Origin: Rhea pennata
Taxonomy: Eukaryota; Chordata; Aves; Rheiformes; Rheidae
Length of the DNA: 64,000 nucleotides
Direction: 5' to 3'
Assembly (NCBI RefSeq): GCF_028389875.1
Contig: NC_084702.1
Span: 63,032,553-63,096,552 of the forward strand
The position numbers and the translations under genes were made by a program. Shown piece after piece: positions 1 through 13,700 of this stretch; positions within the stretch are counted from its first letter, which is position 1; each line of letters starts with the position of its first letter. The notes below the pieces were generated by a model that worked only from the letters and a program-made list of their open reading frames with translations, had not been told where the DNA came from and did not search any database.

Positions 1-3000
1 AACATTAAGGAGATAGTTAGGAACTGCTGCAAGTTACCTTTGGAAACAAGGCTATTGATTTAAGTGCTAAACATGGATTTCACAGCCACTGAAAAATAGT
101 CCTGTTCTTTATATTCTGGAGATATGCTTTTTCCCATCTCTTCCCTCCAGTTATTCAGCTGACCAAAATGGTTTTTGTTTCCCTCATGCCCTCTCCTAGA
201 ATCTGCAGCTTCCCACCAGTCCCTGCTCAGGTTATCTCAAGTTTACTGTTATAATCTTTCATGGTTTCACGTTGTGATGATACAAATATCTGGTACTTGT
301 CTCCACGGTGTCCTTGTGGGGTTGCTTCACTTTTTTTTGTTGTGCCTTTATTTTAAAGACTCCTTAAAGTAAGATATTTAAAGTTAAATTGCCCCCAGCC
401 TATGGTGGTAAGGTAATACATCCTGTCTGTCTGTCTTGTATTCCAGACCTTTCAAACACGTAGCATAAAATCCACTCAACTGATCTCCAGGCTCGAGCTT
501 CTGTATATTTACAGACAGGGATGGCTGACTCTTAGTTTTTTTGTGCAATAGGGACTAGGAACACTGGTAGCAAGTATAGGACTTGTTTCTGGGAGGAAGT
601 ACCTGGCTGATTTAAGAACTTTGCTAGTAAAGACTTAGTACCTCATTGTGAAATCTCTCTTTCAATGATTACCTATTTTTCACCGGCAGCTGAAGTTGAT
701 GAAGGTCCTTTAGCAGCACTGTATTTATATTGCCTTTTTAAGTAAGATTTTGAATATTCTGGATTCTCCTACTGCTAGCTAGTCTAGAAAATCCCCTTTG
801 AGAAAAGCAAGACCATGTCCCCAGTGTCTGTCAGAGAGAGCCTGTGAATATACTGCTCTGTTCATCACCTGTCCCCAGCTAAATTCTGCTACAGGCCTGC
901 TAAAGCACTGATGATCCCTGTGCAGGATTCCCATACCTGTGCTTCCAGAACTTGTTAGATGTTTTCATACTCATGTAATTCCTATGCTATTTTATCAGAC
1001 TGACAGCCAGTAGCTAAGCAGATCTCCTGTAGTTCTTGATTTTTTGTGGGGAAGCTTTTGCATCCACCCATCTGTATATAGCACATTTGACAATGTGTTG
1101 ATTTCATATTGATTGTGCATTTGAGAATCTCTTTTACTTGGTAACTTAGCCTTGTTTAACCCCACCCTGACTCAACATGCTAAATCACATTTGCATCGTT
1201 CTTATATTAAATTTTCTTTGCAGCTGAAAGAATGCTGTAAATTTACCTTCTCTCTATAACCATCCATTTTTCCTTTTAAAAAAATTCTTTTGGACCCAGT
1301 CCCCCTAGTATATTTTACTATCTTCATTTTTAAGCTCTGGGTTGCAAGCTCCATATGGACTTGCTGCAGGTTTCGCATGAGTTGGAAGCTCCATCGTATT
1401 AAAAGCCAAACTTCTTTCATATGAACAATTGTTTGCAGATGTGGGTACCTGCTGCTGCTATGGATGAAATTCAGGGATGGTGTTTTAGGTATCAGCTGGA
1501 GCAGTTGAACTCTGGATTGATGCATATTAAAGCAGGCTGTTGACTGAATAGCTTGATCACACATGTTGCAGAGCTGCCAGATAATTTTTTATTTCCTAGC
1601 AGTGACTTTATTGCTCAGATAATTTTTTTTTTTTGCTTTAAGTACATTTTCTTTACTATTTGTCTGTCATTGGATATGATGAAGAGCTATTAATTTGCTA
1701 CTTTGTAGTTCTTAGCCTTGATAATTGGTCTGTTCAAGGCGATTTCTAACAAAAGCAGTATCCTGTTTCATATCCTGGCTTTTACTTATAGGCCATAGAT
1801 TACAACTGGCTGGTAATGAACAATCTCTTCAACTTTAGAAGAGCCTTTCTTGCCTGAAGACTGATCCCTAAGTCTTCTGTCCCATACACTTCAGATCTTT
1901 TACAGCACTGCTACCAATGCACTGACAAAACAATAGTGCTGAAACAAAGCTTTGTTGTGCTTAGCTGTATTGTAACTTACTTCTCTGTAGTCTTGTGCGA
2001 TCAGAAAGCTCATTCTTTCCAAACATCAAAGCTTAGGCAAAAGATACATATTTTTTCTTTCAAATAGAACTGAAACTTCCACATTTGACATTGGAGGTCG
2101 ACTAAATAGCTGTAGGTGGTCTGAAGCAGAGGGGAAATAAGTAGCATCATATGTCCTCCAGAGGCAAGTCTGTGGTGCTGACTTCAAAGAGCCCAACTGG
2201 TCTAAATTCCACCTCTTGACAGAGAATCAGCTTTCTCTTACAAGAACAAAATCCAGACACACATCCCACCCCTGTTCCCCAGGAAGGGGGATTTCCTTCC
2301 TGTTTTGTACTAGTGACAAATTCTCTGCCTGCCTTAAAAGCATAGACATGCGTAGACATGCTGGATACAGTAGTCTTCTGACAGGTATCATCACAAAATG
2401 TGCTGCTTTTCTGTGCTTCCTACAAAAGACTTGAGGTAAAAGGTAAGTACCTTAATTGCTTCTCTCATTTTGCAAGATGGATGCCAGTGATGATCACAGT
2501 GTAGAAAGTGACATGCTGGGACAGAATCCAAAGTTCTTTTATTTTCTTATTCTCTCTCTAAAGCTGTAAAAGATGGCCAAAATGTTCTATATTGGGAAAT
2601 AGCTTTCTTTCTAAAGTATGTTTGCAGTGACATCATTTAATGGGTGACTTGGGGCCAGAGGCATGTAGTTTTATCTGCTCTCTTACATGATTGTGGGTCT
2701 TCTTGGATGTATAGAAAACAAATTTGTTGTTGTTGTTGGCCCTTGGCTACCGTGATATTTGTGTCAGAGAATTCTCTTGATTAATTATATGCTGTGTACA
2801 AAATACTTTGTACTGACCAGTTTTTAAAACTTTCCTTTTAACATCTTGTTCTGAAAGGTTAAGTAAATTAATGAGAGGAAATCACTTGGCTCTCTCAAAG
2901 GATTGTCCTCCCCGCACTCCGTGGTAGCCCAGCAGACCTGCCAGTTCTCATACAAATGTATTTCTTCTGATGCAATGAAATACATTTCTGCTGTTCGTAT

Positions 3001-3635
3001 GCATGTTTGGTTATTTGTTCTTTACCTCGCTTCATCTTGCATCTTACCTGCTGTGGTTTATAGCCTTTGACTCATGTCACTGTAGTAAGATTTCCAGGAA
3101 GAAAATGTATTTTTTGATTCAGCAACCTTTCCAAATTTGTCACTTAAATCATCCTGATTTGTTTTTGTTCCTTGCTTTCCTGTTTCTTATATTGTTAAAT
3201 TGTGTGTGTTCATCCTTTGACTCCATGCTGAGTCTCGCATTTTTAATTTCCTTGCTTCTGGCTTGGGGAGTTTTTAAATCAGTTTCTTATTTTTTTTTTC
3301 TTTAAATCCCCCCTCCCTAGAGTTTGTTTCACAGTTTTTGTCATGATTATCCTTTGAGGATGCTGAAGTTAATTAAATATACATGCTCACTGTCACTTAG
3401 GGGCTTAACTGTAGTTACTACTGCCCTAGGAGAGTACTTGATATAACAAACCCTCCAATGGTCTTTTGGCATGCCAGGTTGTCTTTGGACTCCATCCGCC
3501 TGAAAGGTTAACCTTGCAATGAGGAAAACTGGCAAAATTTTGGAAAGCTGGGGGGACATTCTGCCCTCTACTGTTGTTCTTTTGGAGTTTGCAGGAGAGC
3601 AATGACTCCCCCCTTAAAAAAAAAAAAAAAAAAAA

Positions 3636-3671
<36 letters not shown>

Positions 3672-5201
3672 TCTTCATCTTTCCAACTCAGAATTTTGAG
3701 ACTGGGGACAGAGTAAAGAAGATTTTGAGCCGTGTGTGTCACACTGATTGTTATAGATTAGATGTGCCTTTTTGTGACTTACAGCCTCCATGAGGCAATG
3801 CAACCTGTGCCTCAGCGCAGCAACGATAAGGAGGCTGCTCAGGAGGGCAGTCCCGCCCTTCCCTGGCCACCCAACTCTCTCTGCTACCGTTGCCCATAAA
3901 GAGGAAAGTTACAGTGCTGCCTAGAAGAGTTACGTGCCCGCAGGTTGGATAGGTAAAAAGGGAGTGAATCTCTTTTAATATCTCACACCTTCTAAGTATT
4001 TTTCCCTCTGTAGTTATAATAGATAGAGATAGTAGGGTTATGCCCAGAAAATAATACCACTTTCCTGACTGCCCTTCAGCAGTGTGTGGTGACTGTTAAG
4101 TGTACTACAAGCTTACATCAGACTTACACTGAGCCATTTAGAACCTGTTCAAATGTCTCAATTCCGCTAAGCTTTAATGAGATTCCTTTATATCTGTCAT
4201 CTTTCTTCCTGCTTTCCAAATTGATACCCAGGCTTTCAGCTAAAGAAGTGGTTGCTCTTGGCACTTCAGATGTAATTCATTTGAAAGCTTGTTAGTTGGT
4301 GAAATCCTTCGTAATACAGATACTTTCTAAAGTTAAGAAAAAAAGTTGTCAGCTTATAGTTTTTGTTTATTTTAAGAACACAAATTATCCAGAAGAATAG
4401 ATAAAAACTATATGTACATTTTCTATGTGTGAATTCTTTTCTTCTTTCACAGAAACAGCTGAATGGCCAAAATATCTCACTGTTTTCTATTTCCTGACTT
4501 TATCTTATGTTAAGATAAATCATTTTATATTCTCTGAAGAAAAGTGATTTTCTCTAACACTGGGTTAGTCTCATGTATTAAAAGCTGCTTGTGGAGAACA
4601 AAAGCCCTCCCATCTTTTTTGTCCTTAATGCAAAAATGAAAGCAGCAGGAAATTATTTATAAAAACAAAATCAACAAAAGATCTAGTATAAATAGTATGT
4701 AGGTCATGCATTAAATTAGATCCAACATCCTAAATGTTTGTGCTCTTATCAAAATACATTAGTAGCCAAATACTAACTTTTTTTATTATTCTGTCATGTT
4801 TTCCACTCAGTGATATATCTTTCTTCTGGTTTCCATTAGCTGACTTTGACCAACTTGGATCATTCTCTGGAACAAGCTCTTTCTTTCTTGTGTTATATAG
4901 TATTGTTTCTTTGGTATTTGAATATCCATCTGAAATACTTGAGTGCTGAGTACCACGTATGGCGTTTTCAGAAGAATTGCCAAATTACACATACTTGCTC
5001 CTTGAGAATCTTTTGAATCCAAACAGTAGATGTGTAGAGTTTGGCACACAGAACATTCAGTAGATGTTATGTTTGCTATGAAACTAATTAGCTTTAATAG
5101 AACAAGTCATGCAGATGGCAACGTACCAGTTAAATGCTAATGTAAATGAAGGTTGATGGTCTAGAGCATAGATTTTAACACTGTTTTCTAACCTCCCATA
5201 G
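1..5201 (+). other. SLC38A9: SLC38A9 intron (3' part)
   Basis: This is non-coding sequence upstream of the first recognisable SLC38A9 exon and ends in an AG acceptor at 5200-5201. I looked for the preceding exon (the conserved segment around the TM9-TM10 loop) and did not find it, so it probably lies left of the window. The stretch holds an A21 run followed by a GA repeat at 3616-3671. Short open frames here (for example the minus-strand frame at 1202-1564) look like chance. I see no other supported feature. Confidence 0.7.
3616..3671 (+). repeat. A21 run followed by (GA)n, 56-nt pure purine tract
   Basis: A run of 21 A (3616-3636) passes directly into a GA dinucleotide repeat (about 3638-3668), giving 56 uninterrupted purines on the + strand. 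Such tracts can be length-polymorphic microsatellites. The A run may be the tail of a decayed retroposon, but no body is recognisable upstream. Confidence 0.9.
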
Positions 5202-5291
5202 TGTTTTCCATGTGCTGGTCTTGAACATAGCAATTGTAGGAGCTGGAGTAGCAATGGCAAGGTTTTATCCAAATATAGGAGGTATCATAAG
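5202..5291 (+). CDS. SLC38A9: SLC38A9, penultimate coding exon (transmembrane segment)
   Basis: This 90-nt internal exon encodes [20 protein letters not shown] and then FYPNIGGII, ending with the first two bases of an Arg codon. This matches the near-C-terminal membrane segment of SLC38A9, where the human protein reads IFHVLILN..VGAGV and [10 protein letters not shown]. The acceptor is ...CCCATAG at 5201 and the donor is GTAAGT from 5292. The exon opens with the last base of a split codon and closes in phase 2, and the next exon supplies the A that completes AGA (Arg). SLC38A9 is an 11-TM amino-acid transporter of the lysosomal membrane. It senses lumenal arginine and signals through Ragulator-Rag GTPases to mTORC1. 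The N-terminal Rag-binding domain is not in this window. Confidence 0.95.
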
Positions 5292-6478
5292 GTAAGTGTT
5301 GCTTGCACATTGAATTTACTTATGGTGTTACTACATATTTACCTTTTTGTATTGAAAAGGAACTATAAAAGAATGAGTAACTCTGTCTTCACATTTTATG
5401 GGGCTTATGCTTTTATAAGTTGTAAATAATGATTTAAAATACAAATGATCAACTCTTCTAAAGCTCTGACAAGCAACTATCTGTAATTGTGGCTTTGTAT
5501 CTGAGGTGACTGAGATGATTCCATAAGTTTCGCTGTCGCCTTATCTGAGGACGTTGTAATTATGCAGGCTAAAGAATAGTGTGTCAGTGTAACAGTTGTC
5601 CAATTACCATGTAGCTTCTTTCAGGTTTTTCTTTTAAGGCCATTTGAAAGTCCATGATAAAAATCCAAGTAAGCAAAGAACTCCAAAGGAAAACCTGACA
5701 TAAAAATGGCATTCTAAGTTGCATCTTAAATTTACCATGTTTATAAACCGCTAGATTTTCTACAATTGAGAAATATTAGAGGAAATTATATAATCAGTTT
5801 TATTTTCTACATTTGACACCACTATATATGTAATCATTTTCATTTATTGCTAATTTGCATCTTTCCTACAGCAACCAGGAGAGGGAGGTATTTAAAAATA
5901 TAGAAATCTGCAACTGTAAAACCACAAAGACAGGCATGGATCTGACCAGTGTAGCGAACTAACTTACTTTTGCTCAATAGATGATCTTTGAGTTTTTTCT
6001 CTGTTTATTCTTCTGTTGATGTTCTTGTTTTTGTGAAAACTTTCTTCTTCCATTAATAGAGGGGGTCTAGTTATTAATTGCAAATAAATAATATGCAGTA
6101 CATTTTTCTCTTTGCAAAATGATCCTGACCTCTGCTAATTTCTTCCTTGTGCATCATAATCAAACATTTTGAACAATGAATTTTCAGCTGATAAACTATC
6201 TATGTAAAACCTAACTTATCTATTTGCCTTTTCTGTTGTGCAGGCAGTTACTCACTACTGTAATGTTTCCAATACCTGAAGGGACAGTTCAAATATTTGA
6301 AATAACAAATGGTGTTAGTTAACAATGCACGTTCATAGTTAATGCAGTATAGCTTAGTATGTGGAAACTCACAGTAGGGAAAATGATGAGAAGGTTTTGG
6401 TAAGCAAGGGAGTGATAATAAGAGCAGCTGAATATTTCAGTACTGTGGTTGATTACAATACCAGGAGGGGCATGTTGA

Positions 6479-6538
<60 letters not shown>

Positions 6539-6945
6539 CTGGAGAATGGTTTGTAAGGAGTCTTGACAGTAAAGGATAGTGAAGGATGCTTAGCATAGGC
6601 TGCACTGTCTAGTCGTTTTGTGTTGTGTGTTGCCAGATTTCCCAAAAGAAAGTAAAAATATAAAAGTCAAAGGTAGGGAGTCATTCCCCAGAAACATCTG
6701 GGAGTATGACCAAAACATTGGAGGAATATCAGAATGTAGCTACCTGGGGAGATGGGGGAGAGATGGTTAAATGTCAGTGAAGAAGGTGGGGGATAGCAAA
6801 GAACAGATCAATGTTCAGTGACTACAAATAGTCGTTGTTCAGTCAAACTGTTCATTGAATTGAAGAAAGAGAAAAAGCAACAAGAAATAAGAGTTAACAC
6901 AGTGTTCTTTTTCTTTCTTTTTCTTTTTCTCGCCTCCTTCCCCAG
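5292..6945 (+). other. SLC38A9: SLC38A9 last intron
   Basis: The intron starts GTAAGT and ends in a pyrimidine-rich tract followed by CCCCAG at 6945. It contains the CA microsatellite at 6482-6535 and otherwise nothing that I can support. Confidence 0.93.
6482..6535 (+). repeat. (CA)27 microsatellite
   Basis: An uninterrupted CA dinucleotide repeat of 27 units lies inside the last SLC38A9 intron, about 410 bp upstream of the terminal exon. It is likely to be polymorphic in length. Confidence 0.97.
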
Positions 6946-7111
6946 ATACTCTGGAGCAACATGTGGTCTGGCCTTTGTATTTGTGTATCCATCTCTCATC
7001 TACGTGATCTCCCTGCATCGTGCTGGGCAGCTGACGTGGCCAGCATTGATCGTTCACATCTTTATAATCCTCCTTGGACTGGCTAATCTGATTGCGCAAT
7101 TCCTCTTGTGA
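6946..7111 (+). CDS. SLC38A9: SLC38A9, terminal coding exon
   Basis: The exon begins with the A that completes the split Arg codon, then encodes 54 residues and a TGA stop at 7109-7111. The product starts [20 protein letters not shown] and ends [10 protein letters not shown], covering the last two hydrophobic membrane segments with a short loop ([10 protein letters not shown]) between them. Together with the previous exon it gives 30 + 54 residues, the same spacing as the human protein's end as I recall it, so the C-terminus is complete and not truncated. The loop differs from the human one (RAGQ for EER), which is ordinary divergence. The stop lies well inside the last exon, as usual for a terminal exon. 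Confidence 0.96.
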
Positions 7112-7725
7112 AAACTCCTCCTTCTCTCCGTGGCTGTCACAAGTGGTACAGTGACATTTGGCAACAGCCTTGAGCAACACTATCACACATGAGAACTGAG
7201 CAGTCTTCAACATGAATTTTCTGAGAAAAGTTGCACCTTTGAAATGAATTCAGATCACATCTTTTAGGCATTTAAAGGAAACTTGCTTGCTCCTGCATAA
7301 ACATGATTTTATGAGAAGTGAATTAGTTCAAATTTGAGTGGGGTAGTTCCGTGTCTTTGAACATTCATCAAGGATTAATTAAGACCAAATATTTTAATTT
7401 CCTACAGCCTGTGTCTCAAAACACTTGGCTTTCAGTCTTAAGCTGTAGAACTCCCTTCTTCTAAAAGAAGTTTTCTTACCTTTATTAACAAACATGCTGT
7501 CACATTATTTTTCAGTGACTGTTCAAAATGCTCTTTGTTGTAGTTGTTTCCCTGTTTTGTTTGGAAAATGAAAAAATGGTTGTATATGTATTTTTTAGGT
7601 TAATTTATCATCATATGGATCAAAATGCGCTCTTAATTTTGAATATGCTATTAATTTTTGGCAACATTTTTCCTCTAGGAAATCCCAAATAAGAGAAACA
7701 ATAAACTGATGTCTCAGTGTTTTAT
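7112..7725 (+). other. SLC38A9: SLC38A9 3' untranslated region (approximate end)
   Basis: AT-rich, non-coding sequence runs from the stop codon to just past the first good polyadenylation signal. The right end is set 20 nt past the AATAAA and is an estimate. A longer isoform using a more distal signal cannot be excluded. Confidence 0.65.
7700..7705 (+). terminator. SLC38A9: Polyadenylation signal AATAAA of SLC38A9
   Basis: A canonical AATAAA sits about 590 nt after the stop codon and is followed by a T/G-rich stretch (TGATGTCTCAGTGTTTTATT), the usual arrangement for cleavage and polyadenylation. Confidence 0.7.
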
Positions 7726-10700
7726 TCAGAATCAATAGGTACACAAGTTATTTGTGAGCTTACAATGAAAAAAATCAGGACAGTAAAAAAAAAAAAAAAT
7801 TAACCAGGCAGTAGCTCAATTAAAATTAGAATTCCAGACTTGACCTCACTTCAGCTCTGTTAACTGGGTTGTCTTGCCAGGACTTGAATGTGCTTTTATT
7901 GGTGTATGTTGGATGCAGCGTCCAGCATAGGCTTTCTTCCTCGCCTGTACAGTCTTAATCTAGTGATCAGTGATCTCTCACTGTGCTCTTTGGACGTTAC
8001 TCCAAACATTTTGAGCCTGAAGAGGAAGATAGTATAGATAAAGCTAGAACGCTTGAAAAATTGTGGACTAAATCAAATAATATAAGTTTTAGATAATTCT
8101 TAACAGAAGTTGGAGGAATCTGGAAAAGGCTTTGTTTTTATTTTAATCTCTTGTTTACTAAGAGGGTGTGTGTACGTGTGTGTGTGTGTGTATGTGCGCG
8201 TGCGCACGTGTTTTCCTTCACTTGTCTATGGGTCTGAGTCTTAATCTAAAACAATCATTAATTAAGTTGCCATGTGCTAGTACAATCTCATCTTTTAAGG
8301 TGAGAGGGAGAGCAAAAACTCTCCTGTACAGAATTTCAGTGTATTAAAAACAAGTTAGTAAATGTAAAATAATTGAAAGAGGACTCTAAGCAACACTAAA
8401 CTCCAAAATGAGTAAAAGAGGAAAAAAGTTGGAGTGATCCAATGTTTGTGAAGTGGGAGTTGAATTGGGAAAGAAAATTAAATGGCAGGGTAAGAATTTT
8501 TATTTTTCTGAAAGATACCAAAAAGCACAACCTAGATAATTTACTATGTTTCTCTGGGAAATGACATGAATTGCTGTAGTATATTTGTAGACCTGTTTGT
8601 GTTTGAGTTAGGCTCCTCAAACTGTGCAGATGTTGGTTTTCTTAAATGTTCTTTGATTTGTATGAAATACAAGAGCAAATAGATCTGGAATAATATCTGC
8701 AGAATAGAATAATTATTTCAGGTTCCCTTTTTTGTCTTGTGCCTTTAAAATCAGAACTGGAAAATACACCCACCATCCATTCTGTATTAGAGAGACATGT
8801 TTGACCATATCTTTGTCATTTTCCCTGTGTACTGTTATCTTCTGCTGCTTGGTTTGCTTATCTCTAAGACATACCTGTTCATCCTTTTCACTGCCTCAGA
8901 ATGAGTGTATCCTGCAGTGCTGAATCATTAGCACTGGGCCTGCACATCAGCATTTTAGGGACTGGGTTGACCTTTCCCAGAAAATTTATTTAAATGTCTA
9001 GGTAGTCATCGCTACACACAACATGATGGCTGCATTCCTTCAACATTCTCAATAGTGTATTTCATAAATTACCCCCTCTGTATTTTGTTTTTCTTCGCAA
9101 AAGAACTTACCCTTTTCTGAGAAATTTGGATCATTGCATAGCTGCAACATTGCTAAACCTCAGCAGCTGTTTGATACAGAAGAGTAATTGAACACCAAAC
9201 AAAAAGGGCAAAAGTTGCAGGATTTCAAGCATCATTGGTCTGACTCACATTAAGCTAAGCTGGAGTTCTGTATGCTTACTTTTTACGTGTCCAATGCTTA
9301 ATTTTAATTAATTTAGGAACATAGCTTCTATGTTCCATCTGGATTTGATCCCATGAGTATCCATGCTATTGAAGTTGATAGTAAAATGCCTGTTGATTTC
9401 AGTGGAGTAAAATTTTTGTAGGATCTAGTAGTTCAACAGAAATCCCCGAATAAGAACAAAGTTCATGATAAGGTGTCTTAATTGCATCTTCTGTTTGTTT
9501 ATTTTCCATTTGTGCAATGTACAATGATATTGAGTTAATAATTAGAAGAAAATTACTCTGTATATTTTTAAAAGCCCATGTTAGAGCTGAGTTACAAAGA
9601 TACTTTCTGGTTTTGCTGCACCATTTACATAGTCCTTTCTAACAGTTCTGATTTGAATTATAAAATGATAGGAATTAAAGTGATAGCAAATATTTCATTA
9701 CATTGTCATCACCCGAAGTGCATATACTTACATGAAAGTATTTTTTTTCATTTTACTACATGCCATTGGGATGTTCACAAGTGCCAGAAGCATGTTATGA
9801 GTAAGTAAAGCAGTTTTCTATGCTTTATTTTCTGTGTCAGAAATCATAACATCTTAAATTGAAAAGTAACGTTTGAAAATTTAATGGCAGCTTAAATGCC
9901 AGCTTAAAAGTTAGACTAGAAGTTAATTACAATGTCTGCTTTCATGCTAGCATAAAATGTAGTTCTCTGCAAATGCACAGGCTTCATCCCACTTGCTCAT
10001 GCAACCTCCAGTGATGGTCTGCTAATTCCAGTTCCTTATATTCTATGTTCTAGCAAATCATCAGATAATTTATTAGCAGAAAAAAATAGTATTTTGACCC
10101 AATGGCATATTGTGCAATGTCATTATCTTTTCTTTTTTCTTTTTTTTTTTTACAGAGGAAAAAATAAATTCTTCTGGAAATACTGTATTCTGTCTTTACG
10201 TTTGAATTTTGCTGCAGTAAGCTAAGAGGTGAAAAACTGTCAGCTCTGGAAGGTGCCATGCCTTGAGTAAGATTCCATATTTTCTTTTATAACGCTACTA
10301 GGCTCTTTGTTTGGGAGCAACCCCACCTCTTTGCACTGTGAAAATCCAGCCCTCCATATTGTGTGGTAACTCTGTGATGCAAACTGAAGTTTTCATTGCG
10401 TTAGGCTCAAGCAGCTGTAATCATCTCTGCCGATATCATTAGGTTAAAATACAGATCTAAAGATACATAAGGAATTAACCCATCATGACCTTTAGGCATT
10501 GCCTAAGCATCAATAGCCGGGGAAACTCCCAGGAAGCTCCAAGAGCAGTTACAGACTATCTGTGCAGGAAAGTCTAGGTGATTACATGTGGCCTAAGCAG
10601 CTCATTTAAGAGATTAGTTTTTCAGTGAGAGCTTTGTGTTGAGCAGAAATAGTCTTTCTATCTAAGGACACAGATGACTGGGCTTCTATGTCACCTTCAG

Positions 10701-13700
10701 CCCTTCTGCCATTGCAGTGGCTCAACCCTTAGCGAGGGTGAGAGAACAAATTACCTTTTCCACGTTCTAGCTTGTACTAACTTCCTTGCTTTTCTGTAAT
10801 GACCTAAAATCATCTATTCCAGTTCCTTAATATTGTCGTCGTCCAGATTTATCCTTTCAGCAGGCTTCAAAATCTCTCCTTTGCTTATTAGTTCTGTTTC
10901 CCTTTGCTTTTGTCAGTCACCTGCAGATGTATCTGGTATTACAAATTCATTATTCCTCCAATATCTGGATTAATACGTGCCTGGGTGCCAGTTAATTTAT
11001 TTTGTCCTGTAACTTAAATGATCTGTGCAGAAGAAACAAGCTTTCAGAGTTCAAACATTGCATCATTTAGGTGGGAGGTGGGGGTTAAGAGAGGATGTTC
11101 TACATAACGTTTTTCTTTTTTTCTTGAAATTCAGTCTTGCAAACTCCATATACAAGAAAATGCATCAAGATAATGGCAGTTGGTTGCAATGCTGAAAGCT
11201 TTGTTGAATTGACAGTTTGCCTGCCCGATCTCCAGGCTGCCCCCTCTTCTGCCAGGCTTCTGCACAGTGGATGGTTTTTGGTTACATGATGATCATGTAA
11301 CCCTTTCCGTAAGAGTGTCAACTTGAGAGTTTAAAGGTTACAAGGATGGTTGATTCTCCACCATTGCTTGGATTTGGCATCTCCTAACTTTGAGTGTTGT
11401 ACTTAGGGCAAACGTTAATTAAAATTCAGGAATGTGCAGTCAGCTTGAAGGTCACTTAGAACTCCCTTGAGGCTTATGTTGGTGAATATCCATTCAACCT
11501 GGTATAATAGTGGAAAGTTGAGAGGCAGAGACAGTGTAATTGGATGCTGTAACTGCAATAGGAAGGAGGCTTCCCATATTAATTTAGACAGCCAAATCTT
11601 TCCAATATGGTCTACATTCAGGGAAGTACGAAAGACTCCTGTTTATTGTACAGTCAGACTCTTGCTGCAACAGCTACATTCATTCTGCAGTCAGAGTAAT
11701 ACAGAAGGTGTTAAACTCTGGAAAGCATATTTTTGCCTTTTGTGATGTTTTATTCTGCAGGACAATTGTACTAAACAAACATTGCAGTTGTAATGGATAT
11801 GAAGGCACCTGAGGAAAAAATAGTAATGGGGAAGATTTTTGCTTGGTTAATAGCTAAGAGATTTTATGCCATACCAGGAAAGCAGTGTCCCTCTTACCAT
11901 CAGTGAGAAGGAGAAATTTATTTCCATTAGATAGTTCTTGAAAAGTGGGGGTTGTCTTCAGTAATGAAAATGCTAATAAAGCAGAGCTCTAAATAACTTC
12001 CTAATATGAAGTAAAATATTAATGATACTGCCAAGCACTAATACATGCTTATTGTATCTCATTGTACTATGCTTGACTAGGTAGTGTAGTATAAGCTTTT
12101 TCCTTTTAGTTAGTATTCCATGAGGTTTGAGTCATGATCAGCATATTTAATTTCTTCTGCAGCTGAGAACACCATGAAAATTTTCTTGGAAAGGAACAGG
12201 ACTCACTTCTGCCAGAACCCTTCCACGTTGAACTGCTGTAATTTCAGACGGTGGAACCAGGGCTACGGAGCACTTGCTTTGTGGTTTGTATTTCCAAACA
12301 CCAACTGATCTGAGGGGGTAAGGGAGGATCTTTTTCTTCACTTACCTAACTGTAGCTTTTCCCATGTGTCTCATTTTTTAATCCTGAGTTAGATTAGAAT
12401 ACAAATGAAAAAAATGCAGTTTTGTATAAAACATTTTTCAGTTGCTTCTTACTGTGTTTATATTTCAACTTGGCTAAAGCTAATTGAATTATTTCCAATT
12501 GCCCAAAGACCATTTAAAAACTGCTGTCCATGTGTTTCTTTTCATCATTGTTTGTATGGTCTTTTTTCAATTCTGTGGGCCTTGTTCACTTCTGACATTT
12601 CATTAAACTGTTAGAGGAAGTTGAGATTAGTCAGGTCATTTCAAATCAACACAGCAGAGCCATTCAGCTGCAATATGAAGGGAGGAGAAATGCCTACACA
12701 CAGTTCCAGACCAGATACCAAATGCCGCACGAAACAGAAACATTGTCCCCACTGCCCAGCTGGCTTCATTTTTTAGAGCAAAGTGAGATTGTATTACAAA
12801 ATTACTGCAGAGAGTTCAAGTTACAGGCCAGTTATGGGAGGAGAGGAGAGAGTTTTGCTTTGAAACTGTGTTTTGATTTATCTTTTTGGTTAATATCTAA
12901 TTTGTCTACAGGTTTGTAATAAGAGGCCCAGATTCAGGATACCAAGTTAGCAGATCCCTTCACCTTGCAGTAAGAGAGATCTAAGGGTCTGGGCTGGTAG
13001 AGGATCGCAGAGGCAGTAAAGATGATTCCCCCTGCTTCTCTGTGTTGGCATTTTGAGTTCCGGATATGGGAGAGCTTAGTTTCACTCAGTACCTTTTCTC
13101 ATACAGGAAGATATTCTTTACAAACTGAAGGCTAAGTCTCACCTATCCTGTGTGCAGCCCTTTGGCTTGAGAAGGAAAATTTACATGACTGAAGTCTTCT
13201 GTTATGGAAATATAGCTGCTATTTAGAGTGGCAGCCAGATAGACCACAACAGGCTAAAGATCAAATCCTTCTTCTGTGAAAGTTACTATGAGAGGTTTAC
13301 AGTTGTCCAGGAAGCTGCTGCCTTCTTTCTGAAACTAGATTTATTGAACTGTTGACATCATTTCATGTTTTATAATAGTGCCACCAATTCCTTTTTTTTT
13401 TGTTTTGTTTTGTTTTTGTTTTTAATAGTGGTTCAGGTTCAAGTGTTACCTTGTCCTTCCTTCTGGCATGTCTTACACAGAAGCAGTGTGCAATGGAGGA
13501 TGCTTAACTTCTATCTACATAACTTCTGATAGCCAAACTCCAGCTAGCTATGAGTTGCTGTTTGAATAATTAGCTGTGATATCAAAGGATAGCAAAAGTT
13601 GCTACTCTTAATACTGGGCCTTTTTTCTGTTTTGTTTTCTCTTTTTTAATTAACAAGTCTGGGCTAGAGCAATGCCAATCTATCAAAGCAGTGAGTTGCA

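Noticed and set aside
1202-1564. 120-codon minus-strand open frame in the SLC38A9 intron
   Set aside because: It has no family resemblance and no splice context, so chance is the simplest explanation.
4734-5049. Overlapping sense and antisense open frames just upstream of the SLC38A9 exon, considered as a missing exon
   Set aside because: Neither frame matches the SLC38A9 segment expected before the 5202 exon, and the phase and sequence do not fit.
6361-6579. Open frame containing a (His-Thr)n repeat
   Set aside because: It is a translation of the CA microsatellite, with no coding evidence.
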